A DNA stretch of 57,756 bases from Burkholderiales bacterium. Its GTDB lineage: Bacteria; Pseudomonadota; Gammaproteobacteria; Burkholderiales; Burkholderiaceae_C. Made by a program: the position numbers and the translations under genes. Shown here piece after piece: positions 36,015 through 46,458 of the stretch. The stretch's first letter is position 1. Each line of letters begins with the position of its first letter. The DNA is taken from positions 1 to 57,756 of the forward strand of contig JAUVXK010000004.1 in NCBI GenBank assembly GCA_030603635.1, written 5' to 3'. A model generated the notes under the pieces. It did not search any database, had not been told where the DNA came from, and saw only the letters and a list, made by a program, of their open reading frames with translations.

Positions 36015-36664
36015 GCCTTGCCCTCCTCGCTGGCCGCCACCGCGGTGTCTGCAGCCTTGGGTGTGGCAGCCATCGGGACCACCACCAGGCGGTCGACGGC
36101 CTTCACCCGCACCTGATCCCCCGGATCGATCGCCTTGCTGTCCTTGCGCTCACGCAGCGTCAGGGCGATCGCCGCGATCATCGCGACCAGCAGGATGACG
36201 GCCGCCACCTGGATGGGCATGAGGTACTCGGAGTACAGCAGCACCCCCAGTTCGTAGGTGTTGGAATGGTCCGGCGCGTGCATGGCGGACGTGGCGGCGA
36301 GCTCGTTCACCGTGAGGGTCGGGAAGCCGACCCACAGCACGGCGATCAGTTGCGCACTGACGATACCACCCAGAATGGCGGCAAGCGGGAAGTGCCGCCA
36401 GAAGCCCTGGCGCATGGCATCGACGTTGATGTCGAGCATCATGACCACGAACAGGAACAGCACCATCACGGCACCCAGATAGACCAGCACCAGCGTGATG
36501 CCGAGGAACTCGGCCTTGAGCAGCAGCCACACGGCGGCGGCCTGCGAGAAGGCCAGCATCAGGTACAGCACGGCATGCACCGGGTTGCGCGCCGTGATGA
36601 CCTTGAACGCCGCGAACAGCAGCACGGCCGAAAAGACGTAAAAGAAGCCCGCTTGGTAATCCAT
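36011..36664 (-). CDS. nuoJ: NADH-quinone oxidoreductase subunit J
   Basis: 217 residues with five membrane helices. [23 protein letters not shown] and the TM3 region [20 protein letters not shown] (the pi-bulge helix that gates proton coupling) are well conserved. The C-terminal tail of about 40 residues is Ala/Val/Lys-rich and follows the last helix. It overlaps nuoK by four bases. Confidence 0.97.
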   Translation of the reverse strand: MDYQAGFFYVFSAVLLFAAFKVITARNPVHAVLYLMLAFSQAAAVWLLLKAEFLGITLVLVYLGAVMVLFLFVVMMLDINVDAMRQGFWRHFPLAAILGGIVSAQLIAVLWVGFPTLTVNELAATSAMHAPDHSNTYELGVLLYSEYLMPIQVAAVILLVAMIAAIALTLRERKDSKAIDPGDQVRVKAVDRLVVVPMAATPKAADTAVAASEEGKA

Positions 36665-36682
36665 GTTGTTCTGCCTGGTCTT

Positions 36683-37192
36683 TCAGCGGTATTTGGCATC
36701 GGCCGCCTTGGCCGCGGCGATCTCTTTTTCGTAGCGATCGCCCACGGCCAGCAGCATGTCCTTGGTGAAATACAGGTCGCCCCGCTTTTCCCCGTGGTAT
36801 TCGAGGATGTGGGTTTCCACGATGGCATCAACCGGGCAGGCTTCCTCGCAGAAGCCGCAGAAGATGCACTTGGTCAGGTCGATGTCGTAACGGGTGGTGC
36901 GACGGGTGCCGTCCTCACGCACGTCCGACTCGATGGTGATCGCCATGGCGGGGCACACGGCCTCGCACAACTTGCACGCGATGCAGCGTTCCTCGCCGTT
37001 CTCGTAACGGCGCTGGGCATGCAGGCCACGGAAACGCGGCGACAGCGGGGTCTTTTCTTCGGGGAACTGGACCGTGACCTTGCGACGCAGGGCGTAACGG
37101 CCCGTCAGGGCCATGCCCTTGACGAGTTCGACCAGCAAAAAGCTCTTGAAGAAGTCCTTGATCGAAAAAGGCGCAACAGCGGTAGCAGACAT
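36683..37192 (-). CDS. nuoI: NADH-quinone oxidoreductase subunit I
   Basis: 169 residues from the ATG at 37192 ([18 protein letters not shown]). Two 4Fe-4S ferredoxin motifs, [12 protein letters not shown] and [12 protein letters not shown], each continue to the expected proline and hold clusters N6a and N6b that pass electrons toward NuoB. An in-frame extension upstream overlaps nuoH and is not conserved, so it was not used. Confidence 0.97.
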   Translation of the reverse strand: MSATAVAPFSIKDFFKSFLLVELVKGMALTGRYALRRKVTVQFPEEKTPLSPRFRGLHAQRRYENGEERCIACKLCEAVCPAMAITIESDVREDGTRRTTRYDIDLTKCIFCGFCEEACPVDAIVETHILEYHGEKRGDLYFTKDMLLAVGDRYEKEIAAAKAADAKYR

Positions 37193-37206
37193 GCCGGATG
37201 CCTCCC

Positions 37207-38283
37207 TCAGTTCCAGATGTTCCAGGAGGTCTGCATCCAGGCCCCCACAACCAGCAACCAGACGATGGTCACAGGAATGAAGATCTTCCAGCCCAGACGC
37301 ATGATCTGGTCGTAGCGGAAGCGCGGGAAGGTGGCGCGGATCCAGATGAACATGGACACGACCACAAAGGTCTTGATACCCAGCCAGATCCAGCCAGGGA
37401 TGAAGTCCAGTGCGGCGACCGGCGCGTCCCAGCCCCCCAGGAACATCAACACCGCGAGGATGGACACCAGCCACATGCTGGCGTATTCGGCCAGGAAGAA
37501 AATCGCGAAGCCCATGCCCGAGTACTCGACCATGTGACCGGCCACGATCTCGGCCTCGCCCTCCACCACGTCGAACGGGTGGCGATTGGTTTCGGCCACA
37601 CCGGAAATCAGGTAGACGACGAAGATGGGCAGCAGCGGCAACCAGTTCCAGGACAGGAAGTTCAGACCCATGTCCGCGAACATGCCACTCTGCTGCGAGG
37701 ACACGATTTCGCCCAGGTGCAGGCTACCGGCGGTCATCACGACCACCAGGAAACAGAATCCGATGGCGATCTCGTAGCTGACCATCTGCGCGGAGGCGCG
37801 CAACGCCCCCAGGAAGGCGTATTTGGAGTTCGATGCCCAGCCCGCAATGATGACGCCATAGACCTCGATTGAGGTGATGGCGAGGATGACGAGCAGACCG
37901 GCATTGACGTTGGCGAGGATCGCTTCCGGCCCAAAAGGCACGGCCACCCAGGCGGCCAAGGCCGGCATGATGGCCATGATGGGGCCCAGGCGGAACAGCC
38001 CCTTGGAAGCGGCCGTCGGGCTGATCAGTTCCTTGCTCAGCAGTTTGACCGCATCGGCGATCGGCTGCAGCAAGCCGAAGGGACCCACCCGATTGGGACC
38101 CAGGCGCACCTGCATGAAGCCCAGCAGTTTGCGCTCCCACAGCGTGAGGTAGGCCACCGCGCCCATGAGCGGCGCCAGCACGGCCACGATCTTGATCAGG
38201 TTCCAGATGACGGGCCAGGCCGCCGTCTGCCACCAAGGGGCGGACAGCAGGTTCAGGCCGCCGTTGTACATCGCGTCGATCAT
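37207..38283 (-). CDS. nuoH: NADH-quinone oxidoreductase subunit H
   Basis: 358 residues with eight membrane helices. Quinone-site loops include [20 protein letters not shown] and [20 protein letters not shown] (acidic E-channel residues), and [17 protein letters not shown] closes the protein. The ATG at 38283 overlaps the nuoG stop by four bases. A GTG two codons upstream (38289) is also possible. Confidence 0.97.
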   Translation of the reverse strand: MIDAMYNGGLNLLSAPWWQTAAWPVIWNLIKIVAVLAPLMGAVAYLTLWERKLLGFMQVRLGPNRVGPFGLLQPIADAVKLLSKELISPTAASKGLFRLGPIMAIMPALAAWVAVPFGPEAILANVNAGLLVILAITSIEVYGVIIAGWASNSKYAFLGALRASAQMVSYEIAIGFCFLVVVMTAGSLHLGEIVSSQQSGMFADMGLNFLSWNWLPLLPIFVVYLISGVAETNRHPFDVVEGEAEIVAGHMVEYSGMGFAIFFLAEYASMWLVSILAVLMFLGGWDAPVAALDFIPGWIWLGIKTFVVVSMFIWIRATFPRFRYDQIMRLGWKIFIPVTIVWLLVVGAWMQTSWNIWN

Positions 38284-40415
38284 GCGCACACTCCCTCTTC
38301 AGCACGCCGGGCGGCCCGGCCATCGGCGGTCAGCTGCAGCGACGGAGCACGTCGCACCAGACCGTCGAGCTGGTAAATCGCGGCCACGCATGGCGTGTCG
38401 GAAGTGACCGTGGTAACGATGGGGGCTGCGGTGCGGTTGTCGAGCCGGGCGGCATCGACGCAGGCACCGCTGCCCACTCCCGGCAGGGCCTGGGCCAATA
38501 CGGCCTGGGACGAGTCGGCATCGAAACCGGGCAGGCCCAGCAGATTGCCGAGCACGCGCAGCACCTTCCAGGCCGGACGGGTCTCGCCCAGCGGCTTGAC
38601 CACCGCGTGGAAACTCTGCAGACGGCCTTCGGCATTGACGAAGGAGCCTGAAGTCTCGGTGAACGGTGCGATCGGCAACAGCACGTCGCTCACATCCAGG
38701 TTGGTCTTGAAGGGGCTGAGGGTGACGACCATGTCGGTCTGCTGCAGGCCCTGGCTGCACACGGCCGTGTCCAGACCTGGCTCCACGTTCAACAGCAGCG
38801 CGGCCTTCAGCCCGCCGGTCAGCATATGGGTCGCGTTGAGCCCCCCCTCACCCGGCAGGGCGCGCACGAGCTGCGCTCCCACTGTGTTGGCGGCTTCGGT
38901 CAGGTAGCCGACACGGGCACCGGTCTGGGTACCGATCCACTGCGCCAGCGCCAACAGGCTGGAGGCCTGCTCGTGGTGAGCGGCGGCATTGCCCAGCAGA
39001 ATGGCCTTGCGCTCACCCGACAGCAGGGAGGCAGCCACAGCACGGGCGTCGGCCGTGATCTCAACGTTCGCCGGAGCGGACACACCATTCGACTCGGCCA
39101 CCGCCGCCGCAATACCGGCCAGCGCGACCGGCCAGTAGCCGGGATCGGCCTTTACGGCGTTTGCCACCGACAGCGCCCAGTCCTGAGGTGCCGCCCAGAG
39201 CGCGTTGACCTGTGCCCCCTTGCGGGTGGCCTGGCGGATACGCTGAGCAAACAGGGGGTGATCCTTGCGGAGGTTCGAACCCACCACCAGCACGCGGTCC
39301 AGCGTGGAGAGTTCGGCGATCGGCAGGCCGAGCCAGCGGGCCGAGCCGACCGGTGCGGCATGGCTGTAGTCGGCGGCGCGCAGGCGTGTATCGATGTTCT
39401 GGCTGCCCAGTCCACGCACCAGCGAGGCCGCGAGGTGCAGCTCCTCAACCGTGCTGTGCGGACTGGCGACCACACCGATGGCCGATGCCCCCTGCTCCGA
39501 CTGCACCTGCTTCAGGCCATTGGCCACGTATTCCAGCGCAGTCTGCCAGTCGACTTCCTTCCATTCGCCGCCCTGCTTGAGCATGGGCTGGGTCAGACGG
39601 TCCTCGCCATTCAGGGCCTCGTAGCTGAAGCGGTCGCGGTCGGCGATCCAGCATTCGTTGACGGCCTCGTTCTCCAGGGGCACCACACGCATTACGCGGT
39701 GGTTCTTCACCTGCACGATCAGGTTGGCTCCGGTGGAGTCGTGCGGGCTCACGCTCTTGCGGCGCGAGAGTTCCCAGGTACGGGCCTGGTAACGGAAGGG
39801 CTTGCTGGTCAGCGCGCCGACCGGGCAGATGTCGATCATGTTGCCCGACAGTTCGGAGTCCACGCTCTGGCCGACGAAGGTTTCGATCTCGGAATGCTCG
39901 CCGCGATGCGACATGCCGAGCTCCATGATGCCGGCAATCTCCTGACCGAAGCGCACACAGCGGGTGCAGTGGATGCAGCGGCTCATCTCCTCCATCGAGA
40001 TCAGCGGTCCCACGTCCTTGTGGAAAACGACGCGCTTCTCTTCCTCGTAGCGCGAAGCGCCACCGCCATACCCCACGGCCAAGTCCTGGAGCTGGCATTC
40101 CCCGCCCTGGTCACAGATGGGGCAATCGAGCGGGTGGTTGATCAGCAGGAACTCCATGACCGACTGCTGCGCCTTGACGGCCTTGTCGGACTGGGTACGC
40201 ACGATCATGCCCTGCGTCACCGGCGTGGCACAGGCGGGCATGGGTTTGGGGGCCTTTTCCACGTCCACCAGGCACATGCGGCAGTTGGCCGCGATGGACA
40301 GCTTCTTGTGGTAGCAGAAGTGAGGAATGTAGGTGCCTGCCTTTTCGGCCGCATGCATCACCATGCTGCCGGGCGGAACCTCCACCTTCTTGCCGTCGAG
40401 TTCGATTTCAACCAT
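38280..40415 (-). CDS. nuoG: NADH-quinone oxidoreductase subunit G
   Basis: 711 residues. The N-terminal 2Fe-2S domain ([18 protein letters not shown] plus a distal Cys in PACATP) holds N1b. [18 protein letters not shown] holds N5, with its His ligand. [14 protein letters not shown] plus DICPVGAL holds N4. The rest is the molybdopterin-type fold without cofactor. The extra N7 motif of E. coli NuoG is not obvious. The C-terminal half is shorter than in E. coli (908 residues), as is usual for betaproteobacteria. Confidence 0.97.
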   Translation of the reverse strand: MVEIELDGKKVEVPPGSMVMHAAEKAGTYIPHFCYHKKLSIAANCRMCLVDVEKAPKPMPACATPVTQGMIVRTQSDKAVKAQQSVMEFLLINHPLDCPICDQGGECQLQDLAVGYGGGASRYEEEKRVVFHKDVGPLISMEEMSRCIHCTRCVRFGQEIAGIMELGMSHRGEHSEIETFVGQSVDSELSGNMIDICPVGALTSKPFRYQARTWELSRRKSVSPHDSTGANLIVQVKNHRVMRVVPLENEAVNECWIADRDRFSYEALNGEDRLTQPMLKQGGEWKEVDWQTALEYVANGLKQVQSEQGASAIGVVASPHSTVEELHLAASLVRGLGSQNIDTRLRAADYSHAAPVGSARWLGLPIAELSTLDRVLVVGSNLRKDHPLFAQRIRQATRKGAQVNALWAAPQDWALSVANAVKADPGYWPVALAGIAAAVAESNGVSAPANVEITADARAVAASLLSGERKAILLGNAAAHHEQASSLLALAQWIGTQTGARVGYLTEAANTVGAQLVRALPGEGGLNATHMLTGGLKAALLLNVEPGLDTAVCSQGLQQTDMVVTLSPFKTNLDVSDVLLPIAPFTETSGSFVNAEGRLQSFHAVVKPLGETRPAWKVLRVLGNLLGLPGFDADSSQAVLAQALPGVGSGACVDAARLDNRTAAPIVTTVTSDTPCVAAIYQLDGLVRRAPSLQLTADGRAARRAEEGVCA

Positions 40416-40426
40416 TTGATTTTGCC

Positions 40427-41779
40427 TCAGACGTAGGCCGGGACCATGCAGGTCTTGTGTTCGATGTGGTGCTCGAACTCGTGGCGGAAGTGCTTGATCA
40501 TGCCGCGCACCGGCATGGCGGCCGCATCACCGAGGGCGCAGATGGTGCGGCCCATGATGTTCTCGGCCACGTTGTCGAGCAAGACCAGATCACTGGGCTT
40601 GCCTTCGCCGCGTTCGATGCGATCGACCATGCGCCATAGCCAGCCGGTACCTTCGCGACACGGTGTGCACTGACCGCAGGATTCGTGCATGTAGAAGTAG
40701 CTCAGGCGCTGCAACGACTTGACCATGCAGCGTGAGTCGTCCATGACGATGACCGCGCCGGAGCCCAGCATGGAGCCAGCCTTGCTGATGGAGTCGTAGT
40801 CCATCGTGCAGTCCATCATGATGTGGGCGGGCAACACCGGAGCGGACGAGCCACCCGGAATCACGGCCTTGAGCTGACGGCCGGTGCGCACACCACCAGC
40901 GAGCTCCAGCAGCTTGCTGAACGGCGTGCCGAGCGGAATCTCGTAGTTGCCGGGGCGCTCCACGTCACCCGAGACCGAAAAGATCTTGGTTCCACCGTTG
41001 TTGGGCTTGCCACATTCGAGGTAGGCCTGGCCACCGTTGCGGATGATCCAGGGCACGGCTGCGAAGGTTTCGGTGTTATTGATGGTGGTGGGTTTGCCGT
41101 ACAGGCCGAAGCTGGCCGGAAACGGCGGTTTGAAACGCGGCTGGCCCTTCTTGCCTTCCAGCGATTCAAGCAGCGCGGTTTCTTCGCCGCAGATGTAGGC
41201 ACCGAAACCGTGGTGCGCATGGAGCTGGAACGAGAAGTTCGAGCCCATGATGCGTTCACCCAGATAACCCGCTGCACGAGCCTCCTCCAGCGCGGCCTCG
41301 AAACGTTCGTAGACCTGGAAGATTTCGCCGTGGATGTAGTTGTAGCCCACGGAAATGCCCATGGCATACGCCGCGATCGCCATGCCTTCGATGACGATGT
41401 GCGGGTTGTACATGAGGATGTCGCGGTCCTTGCAGGTACCGGGCTCGCCCTCGTCGGAGTTGCAGACGAGGTATTTCTGGCCCGGGAACTGCCGAGGCAT
41501 GAAGCTCCACTTCAGCCCGGTGGGGAAGCCCGCCCCCCCGCGTCCGCGCAACGCGGACTCCTTGACAGTCGCGATGACCTGATCCTGCGTGAGACCTTCC
41601 CCGCCATCCTGACCGAGGATCTTGCGCAGGGCCTGGTAGCCGCCACGGGCCTCGTAGTCCCTGAGGGACCAGTTGCTGCCATTGAGACCAGCATAGATCT
41701 GGGGATTGATGTGACGATCGTGGAAGCAGGTTTCCACGCCGCGGGCCTGGAACTGCGCAAGCACTTGACTGGCATTCAT
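40427..41779 (-). CDS. nuoF: NADH-quinone oxidoreductase subunit F
   Basis: 450 residues from the ATG at 41779 ([14 protein letters not shown]), which overlaps the nuoE stop by ATGA. The NADH/FMN site is [17 protein letters not shown] and [15 protein letters not shown], and the N3 4Fe-4S cluster site is [14 protein letters not shown] with a distal Cys in [11 protein letters not shown]. It is the entry point for NADH electrons. Confidence 0.98.
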   Translation of the reverse strand: MNASQVLAQFQARGVETCFHDRHINPQIYAGLNGSNWSLRDYEARGGYQALRKILGQDGGEGLTQDQVIATVKESALRGRGGAGFPTGLKWSFMPRQFPGQKYLVCNSDEGEPGTCKDRDILMYNPHIVIEGMAIAAYAMGISVGYNYIHGEIFQVYERFEAALEEARAAGYLGERIMGSNFSFQLHAHHGFGAYICGEETALLESLEGKKGQPRFKPPFPASFGLYGKPTTINNTETFAAVPWIIRNGGQAYLECGKPNNGGTKIFSVSGDVERPGNYEIPLGTPFSKLLELAGGVRTGRQLKAVIPGGSSAPVLPAHIMMDCTMDYDSISKAGSMLGSGAVIVMDDSRCMVKSLQRLSYFYMHESCGQCTPCREGTGWLWRMVDRIERGEGKPSDLVLLDNVAENIMGRTICALGDAAAMPVRGMIKHFRHEFEHHIEHKTCMVPAYV

Positions 41780-42300
41780 GCCTGGCCCTCCGCGGCCTTG
41801 AGGCCGTCGATCAGCTGGTCGAGTTTGTCGTTGCTCATGAAGCTGCACATGTGTCGGTCGTTCACCAGCATCACGGGCGAATCGGCACAGGCGCCCAGAC
41901 ACTCGCTCTGTTGCAGGGTGAACAGGCCGTCGGCCGTGGTCTCTCCCATGTGTATGCCAAGCTTCTCTTCCAGGTACTGCAGCGCCTTGCCGCCGTCGCG
42001 CAGCTTGCAAGGCAGGTTGGTGCAGACGTTGAGCTTGAATCGGCCCACCGCCTTCTGGTTGTACATGTTGTAGAAGGTCGTGACCTCGTGCACGGCAATG
42101 GCCGGCATGCCCAGGTAGTCGGCAATGCCCTTCTCGGCCTCGGGACTGACCCAGCCCTGCTCCTGCTGCACAATGGACAGGCAGGCCATCACGGCGGATT
42201 GCTTCTGCTCGGCCGGGTACTTGGCCACCTCGCGGGCGAAGCGGGCCAGCGTGGCGTCCGAAAACGCCTGGGCCTGCACGGTCTGCTGCGTTGCGCTCAT
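41776..42300 (-). CDS. nuoE: NADH-quinone oxidoreductase subunit E
   Basis: 174 residues, thioredoxin-like 2Fe-2S (N1a) subunit. The cluster ligands are in [12 protein letters not shown] and [17 protein letters not shown]. The N-terminal helical part contains [11 protein letters not shown]. It overlaps nuoD (42297-42300) and nuoF (41776-41779) by ATGA. Confidence 0.97.
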   Translation of the reverse strand: MSATQQTVQAQAFSDATLARFAREVAKYPAEQKQSAVMACLSIVQQEQGWVSPEAEKGIADYLGMPAIAVHEVTTFYNMYNQKAVGRFKLNVCTNLPCKLRDGGKALQYLEEKLGIHMGETTADGLFTLQQSECLGACADSPVMLVNDRHMCSFMSNDKLDQLIDGLKAAEGQA

Positions 42301-43550
42301 CGGTCAATTTCTCCAAACACGATGTCCATGGTGCCAATGATGGCCACCGCGTCGGCCAGCATGTGGCCCTTGGCCATCTCGTTCATGCAGGACAGGTGGG
42401 CGAAACCCGGGGCACGGATCTTCAAGCGATAGGGCTTGTTGGCACCGTCGCTGACCAGATAGATGCCGAACTCGCCTTTCGGATGCTCCACCGCCGCATA
42501 AGCCTCGCCCTCGGGCACATGGAAACCTTCGGTGAAGAGCTTGAAGTGGTGGATCAGCTCCTCCATGTTGGACTTCATGGATTCACGCGACGGCGGCGCC
42601 ACCTTGTGGTTGTCGGTGATGACCGGACCGGGGTTGGCGCGCAGCCAGTCCACGCATTGCTTGATGATGCGGTTGGACTGGTTCATCTCTTCCATGCGGA
42701 CGAGGTAGCGGTCGTACGTGTCGCCGGTCTTGCCGACGGGGATGTCGAAGTTCAGACGGTCGTACACGTCGTAGGGCTGCTTCTTGCGCAGATCCCAGGC
42801 AATACCCGAACCACGCAGCATCGGGCCCGTCATGCCCATGTTGAGCGCGCGCTCGGGGCTGACCACGCCAATGCCCACCGTGCGCTGCTTCCAGATGCGG
42901 TTGTCGGTCAGCAGCGTGTGGTATTCGGCCAGGTAGGTGGGGAAGCGTTGCGTGAAGTCGTCGATGAAGTCGAGCAGCGAACCCTGGCGGTTCTGGTTCA
43001 GCTCGTCCATCGCCTTGGCGTTCCGGATCTTGCTGTGCTTGTACTGCGGCATGCTGTCCGGCAGGTCGCGGTAGACACCGCCTGGGCGGAAGTACGCCGC
43101 GTGCATGCGGGCCCCCGACACGGCTTCGTACATGTCGAAAAGGTCTTCGCGCTCACGGAAGGCGTAGATGAGGATGGTGGAGCTGCCGCAGTCGTTGCCG
43201 TGCGAACCCAGCCACATCAGGTGGTTGAGCAGGCGGGTGATCTCGCTGAACATCACGCGGATGTATTGCGCACGGATGGGCACTTCGATGCCCAGCAGTT
43301 TTTCGATGGCCAAGCAATAGGCGTGCTCGTTGCACATCATGGAGACGTAGTCCAGCCGGTCCATGTAAGGCAATGACTGGATGAAGGTCTTGTGTTCGGC
43401 CAGCTTTTCGGTGGCGCGATGGAGCAGACCGATGTGGGGATCGGCCCGTTGCACGACTTCGCCATCGAGCTCCAGCACCAGACGCAGCACGCCGTGTGCG
43501 GCTGGGTGCTGCGGACCGAAGTTCAGGGTGTAGTTCTTGATTTCTGCCAT
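42297..43550 (-). CDS. nuoD: NADH-quinone oxidoreductase subunit D
   Basis: 417 residues, the 49-kDa-type subunit. [20 protein letters not shown] near the N-terminus contributes the quinone-site His and Tyr region; [18 protein letters not shown]-type sequence and the C-terminal DIVFGEIDR are as expected. It is a separate gene from nuoC, unlike the nuoCD fusion of E. coli. Confidence 0.98.
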   Translation of the reverse strand: MAEIKNYTLNFGPQHPAAHGVLRLVLELDGEVVQRADPHIGLLHRATEKLAEHKTFIQSLPYMDRLDYVSMMCNEHAYCLAIEKLLGIEVPIRAQYIRVMFSEITRLLNHLMWLGSHGNDCGSSTILIYAFREREDLFDMYEAVSGARMHAAYFRPGGVYRDLPDSMPQYKHSKIRNAKAMDELNQNRQGSLLDFIDDFTQRFPTYLAEYHTLLTDNRIWKQRTVGIGVVSPERALNMGMTGPMLRGSGIAWDLRKKQPYDVYDRLNFDIPVGKTGDTYDRYLVRMEEMNQSNRIIKQCVDWLRANPGPVITDNHKVAPPSRESMKSNMEELIHHFKLFTEGFHVPEGEAYAAVEHPKGEFGIYLVSDGANKPYRLKIRAPGFAHLSCMNEMAKGHMLADAVAIIGTMDIVFGEIDR

Positions 43551-43552
43551 GA

Positions 43553-44194
43553 TCAGTGCAGTCCGCCGTAGTTGTCTTCGCGGATGATGCGCGGCGTGTT
43601 CTCGCGCGGCTCGATGGTGACCGGCTCATAGATCACGCGCCGACGCTCAGGGTCGTAGCGCATCTCGACGTGACCGGAAAGCGGGAAATCCTTGCGGAAG
43701 GGATGGCCGATGAAACCGTAGTCGGTGAGGATGCGGCGCAAATCCTCATGGCCCTCGAAGACGATGCCGTACAGGTCGAAGGCCTCGCGTTCATACCAAT
43801 CGGCCGATGACCAGATCGACGTGACGGAGTCAACCACCGGAAAATCGTCGTCTGGACAGAACACCCGCACCCGCACCCGCTGGTTCAGGCTCACCGACAG
43901 CAGGTGCACCACCACGGCAAAGCGGCTTCCATCACGAGAGCCCTCTCGGTAATCGGCATAATCGATTCCACAGAGATCGACCAACTGCTCGAACCGGCAC
44001 CCGGGTGCATCGCGCAGGGACTGCATCACTCCCGCGTAGTGGGCGGCCGACACCTCCAGCGTGATTTCACCGCGTTCCACCACGACACGGACGATCCGGT
44101 CGCCCAAAGCCTGAACGAGGGTATCCCGCAGGGCTTCCGGCGGCACCGCGGACCACGCCCCCACATGAACCGCGTCCTTGACTGCGTGCGTCAT
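43553..44194 (-). CDS. nuoC: NADH-quinone oxidoreductase subunit C
   Basis: 213 residues from the ATG at 44194 ([12 protein letters not shown]). Family signatures are [19 protein letters not shown] and the C-terminal RDFPLSG-like [14 protein letters not shown]. It is a peripheral-arm structural subunit. The upstream open frame extends into nuoB but is not conserved. It lies two bases before nuoD. Confidence 0.97.
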   Translation of the reverse strand: MTHAVKDAVHVGAWSAVPPEALRDTLVQALGDRIVRVVVERGEITLEVSAAHYAGVMQSLRDAPGCRFEQLVDLCGIDYADYREGSRDGSRFAVVVHLLSVSLNQRVRVRVFCPDDDFPVVDSVTSIWSSADWYEREAFDLYGIVFEGHEDLRRILTDYGFIGHPFRKDFPLSGHVEMRYDPERRRVIYEPVTIEPRENTPRIIREDNYGGLH

Positions 44195-44214
44195 CGAATT
44201 AGCCTCCCCGCCTC

Positions 44215-44694
44215 TCAGGCGCGTGCAATGGTGTTGGTGCGGCGGATTTTCTGCTGCAGCTGGATGATGCCGTAGATCAACGCCTCGGCCGTGGGCGGAC
44301 AGCCCGGCACATAGACGTCCACGGGCACGATGCGGTCGCAGCCACGCACCACGGAATAGCTGTAGTGGTAATAGCCTCCGCCGTTGGCACAGGAACCCAT
44401 GGAGATCACCCAGCGTGGCTCGGCCATCTGATCGTAGACCTTGCGCAGGGCCGGCGCCATCTTGTTGCACAGCGTACCGGCCACGATCATCAGGTCGGAC
44501 TGGCGCGGGCTGGCCCGGAACACCTCCGCCCCGAAGCGGGCCAGATCGTAGCGCGCCGTGGCGGCGTGCATCATCTCGACCGCACAGCAGGCCAGGCCAA
44601 AGGTCATGGGCCACAACGAGCCCGTCTTGGCCCAGTTCACCACCGAGTCGTAGCTGGTGGTGATGAAGCCTTCCTTGAAGACACCCTCAATCAT
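44215..44694 (-). CDS. nuoB: NADH-quinone oxidoreductase subunit B
   Basis: 159 residues, PSST-type subunit holding the N2 4Fe-4S cluster that reduces quinone. The tandem cysteines are in [13 protein letters not shown], with further ligands in [11 protein letters not shown] and [12 protein letters not shown]. It starts 27 bases after the nuoA stop. Confidence 0.98.
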   Translation of the reverse strand: MIEGVFKEGFITTSYDSVVNWAKTGSLWPMTFGLACCAVEMMHAATARYDLARFGAEVFRASPRQSDLMIVAGTLCNKMAPALRKVYDQMAEPRWVISMGSCANGGGYYHYSYSVVRGCDRIVPVDVYVPGCPPTAEALIYGIIQLQQKIRRTNTIARA

Positions 44695-44721
44695 TCGAGA
44701 CTCCTTGCCGCTTCGACGACG

Positions 44722-45081
44722 TCATTCCCAATCCAGGGCGCCTTTTTTCCACTCGTAGACGAAGCCCACGACCAGAATGGCGAGGAACATCACCCCGGCC
44801 CAGAAGCCCACCGCCCCGATATCGGAGAACGCGACCGCCCAAGGGATGAGGAACGCGATTTCGAGGTCAAACAGGATGAACAGGATGGCCACGAGGTAGT
44901 AGCGCACATCGAACTTCATGCGCGCGTCTTCAAAGGCCTCGAAGCCGCATTCGTAAGGGGAGTTCTTTTCCGGGTCCGGCCGATTGGGGCCCAGAATGTA
45001 GCCCAACACCTGGGGGAGTACCCCAACTGCAAGACCCACCAGAATAAACAAAAGAACTGGAAGGTATTGCTCTAGGTTCAT
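44722..45081 (-). CDS. nuoA: NADH-quinone oxidoreductase subunit A
   Basis: 119 residues with three membrane helices. The quinone-side loop [20 protein letters not shown] with its cysteine and acidic residues is conserved, as is [20 protein letters not shown]. It is the first nuo gene, 40 bases downstream of the tRNA-Leu, with AGGAT before the ATG. Confidence 0.98.
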   Translation of the reverse strand: MNLEQYLPVLLFILVGLAVGVLPQVLGYILGPNRPDPEKNSPYECGFEAFEDARMKFDVRYYLVAILFILFDLEIAFLIPWAVAFSDIGAVGFWAGVMFLAILVVGFVYEWKKGALDWE

Positions 45082-45095
45082 TTGGCTATCCTGCG

Positions 45096-45112
45096 GGCGC
45101 GCCTGGCGCGCC
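45096..45112. repeat. Duplicated GGCGCGCC palindrome between tRNA-Leu and nuoA
   Basis: GGCGCGCC occurs twice separated by one base (45096-45103 and 45105-45112). In RNA this folds as a six-pair all-GC stem with a five-base loop, placed 9 bases after the tRNA 3' end and 14 bases before the nuoA start. It has no T-run, so it is unlikely to be a terminator. It may act as a processing or spacer structure in a tRNA-nuo transcript. Confidence 0.5.
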
Positions 45113-45121
45113 TTGTTGAAT

Positions 45122-45206
45122 TGGTGCCGACGGCGAGACTCGAACTCGCACAGCTTTCGCCACTACCCCCTCAAGATAGCGTGTCTACCAATTTCACCAC
45201 GTCGGC
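45122..45206 (-). tRNA. tRNA-Leu (anticodon GAG)
   Basis: 85 bases on the minus strand. The acceptor arms GCCGACG and CGTCGGC pair perfectly, followed by discriminator A and an encoded CCA. D-arm GGTGAAATTGGTAGAC, anticodon loop TTGAGGG with GAG at 34-36, a long variable arm (GTGGCGAAAGCTGT, class II) and T-loop GTTCGAGTC are all canonical. It closely resembles E. coli tRNA-Leu(GAG). It lies between secG and nuoA on the same strand. Confidence 0.96.
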
Positions 45207-45270
45207 AAAGGGTTCATCAACGGCAGGCTCTTGCTGTACCTCGCCTGCCGTTCAACAGACTATGATTCTA

Positions 45271-45292
45271 CCCTGAAAAATCAGGGTTTTTT
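45271..45292 (+). terminator. Plus-strand intrinsic terminator between tRNA-Leu and secG
   Basis: CCCTGA-AAAA-TCAGGG is followed directly by TTTTTT (45287-45292) on the plus strand. All neighbouring genes are on the minus strand, so it would stop antisense transcription from entering secG. On the minus strand no T-run follows the hairpin; instead TAGAAT (45265-45270), a -10-like hexamer, lies immediately downstream. Confidence 0.55.
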
Positions 45293-45304
45293 CGGATGCC
45301 CGGC

Positions 45305-45676
45305 TTACTGACCCGGAATCTGGGCGGCGCCCGCCGGGGCCGGAACGGCATCGGGAATTTGCGTGGGGGCCGAAGAAGGTACGGTTTCCGCCGGCAGGCT
45401 TTCCAGCACGCTGCCGCTGCTGGCGACCGGGCGCTGGTTGCCGAAATAGGCCAGACCCAGGGTGCAGGCCAGGAACACGGTCGCGAGCACGGCCGTGCTG
45501 CGCGACAGGAAGTTGGCACCACCGCTGGCTCCGAAGAGGGTCGCCGATCCGGCGCCGCCCCCGCCAAAGGCAGCACCGGCATCAGCGCCCTTGCCGTGCT
45601 GGACCAGGATGAGGCCGATCATGGCCAGTGCCGACAGCAGCTGGACCGCGAGAAGAATGGTCAACATGACGTTCAT
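45305..45676 (-). CDS. secG: Preprotein translocase subunit SecG
   Basis: 123 residues from the ATG at 45676 (MNVMLTILLAVQLLS). Two membrane segments flank the conserved cytoplasmic turn QHGKGADAGAAFGGGGAGSATLFGASG, where QxGKGxxxGxxFG is the family signature. The tail after the second segment is Pro/Ala/Ser-rich. It is part of SecYEG. It starts 16 bases after the tpiA stop, a conserved pair. Confidence 0.95.
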   Translation of the reverse strand: MNVMLTILLAVQLLSALAMIGLILVQHGKGADAGAAFGGGGAGSATLFGASGGANFLSRSTAVLATVFLACTLGLAYFGNQRPVASSGSVLESLPAETVPSSAPTQIPDAVPAPAGAAQIPGQ

Positions 45677-45692
45677 ACAAGACTCCGAGAAA

Positions 45693-46448
45693 TCACTGGG
45701 CCGCCGACGGACAGGCGGCCACGATGGACAGGAACTGGCCCGCATCCAGCGAGGCGCCTCCGATGAGGCCCCCGTCGATGTCGGGCTGGGTCAGCAGCTC
45801 GGCCGCATTGGCCGGATTCATGCTGCCGCCGTAAAGAATGCGACTACGGTCCGCATGGGCCGTGGCGGCACGCAGCTGCGCCCTCAGCACGGCATGCACC
45901 GCCTGGGCCTGTTCAGGCGTGGCGGTCTGACCGGTACCGATGGCCCAGACCGGCTCATAGGCAACCACGATTTCACTGGTGCAATGGCCCACTGTGTGGA
46001 TGACGGCGGACAATTGGCGCTTGACCACGAACTCGGTCCGCCCGGCTTCACGGTCACGCCAAGTCTCACCCACGCACACGATGGGGGTGATACCGGCCGC
46101 GAGCGCACGCTGCGCCTTGGCGGCGACCACGTCATCGTTTTCGCCATGGTGGTGACGGCGCTCAGAATGGCCGACGATGACATAGCGGCAGGCAAAGTCA
46201 CGCAGCATCTCGGCGCTGACCTCACCGGTGTAGGCACCGGACTCGTGGGCCGAGACGTCCTGCCCCCCCCAATCGATACCGGATCCGCCCAGCAACGACT
46301 GGAGTTGGGCCAGATAGGGCGCACTGGCACAGACCGCCATCTCGGCACGGGCGGGCTCGTAACCGGCCCGCAACTGCGCCAGCAACGCGGCATTGGCCTG
46401 CAGACCACCGTTCATCTTCCAGTTGCCGACGATGAGCTTCTTCCTCAT
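45693..46448 (-). CDS. tpiA: Triosephosphate isomerase
   Basis: 251 residues from the ATG at 46448 ([14 protein letters not shown]). Catalytic Lys is in GNWKMNG, electrophilic His in [11 protein letters not shown], and catalytic Glu in [13 protein letters not shown]. The phosphate-binding loop residues are in ILYGGSMNP. It interconverts DHAP and glyceraldehyde 3-phosphate. It lies between the quinone oxidoreductase gene and secG. Confidence 0.97.
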   Translation of the reverse strand: MRKKLIVGNWKMNGGLQANAALLAQLRAGYEPARAEMAVCASAPYLAQLQSLLGGSGIDWGGQDVSAHESGAYTGEVSAEMLRDFACRYVIVGHSERRHHHGENDDVVAAKAQRALAAGITPIVCVGETWRDREAGRTEFVVKRQLSAVIHTVGHCTSEIVVAYEPVWAIGTGQTATPEQAQAVHAVLRAQLRAATAHADRSRILYGGSMNPANAAELLTQPDIDGGLIGGASLDAGQFLSIVAACPSAAQ

Positions 46449-46458
46449 ATCGCCCCCT

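Noticed and set aside
34401-36116. Long open frame antisense to nuoL and nuoK, rich in His, Asp and Gln
   Set aside because: Composition is the mirror of membrane-protein codons in GC-rich DNA. It has no family resemblance and crosses several real genes.
37193-37474. N-terminal extension of nuoI into nuoH
   Set aside because: The extra 94 codons overlap conserved nuoH sequence in another frame, and the NuoI family starts near [10 protein letters not shown].
38826-40436. 536-codon open frame antisense to nuoG
   Set aside because: It lies opposite a fully conserved gene and shows no motif.
41780-42337. N-terminal extension of nuoF across nuoE
   Set aside because: It is the out-of-frame image of nuoE. 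The ATGA overlap at 41776-41779 gives the standard NuoF start.
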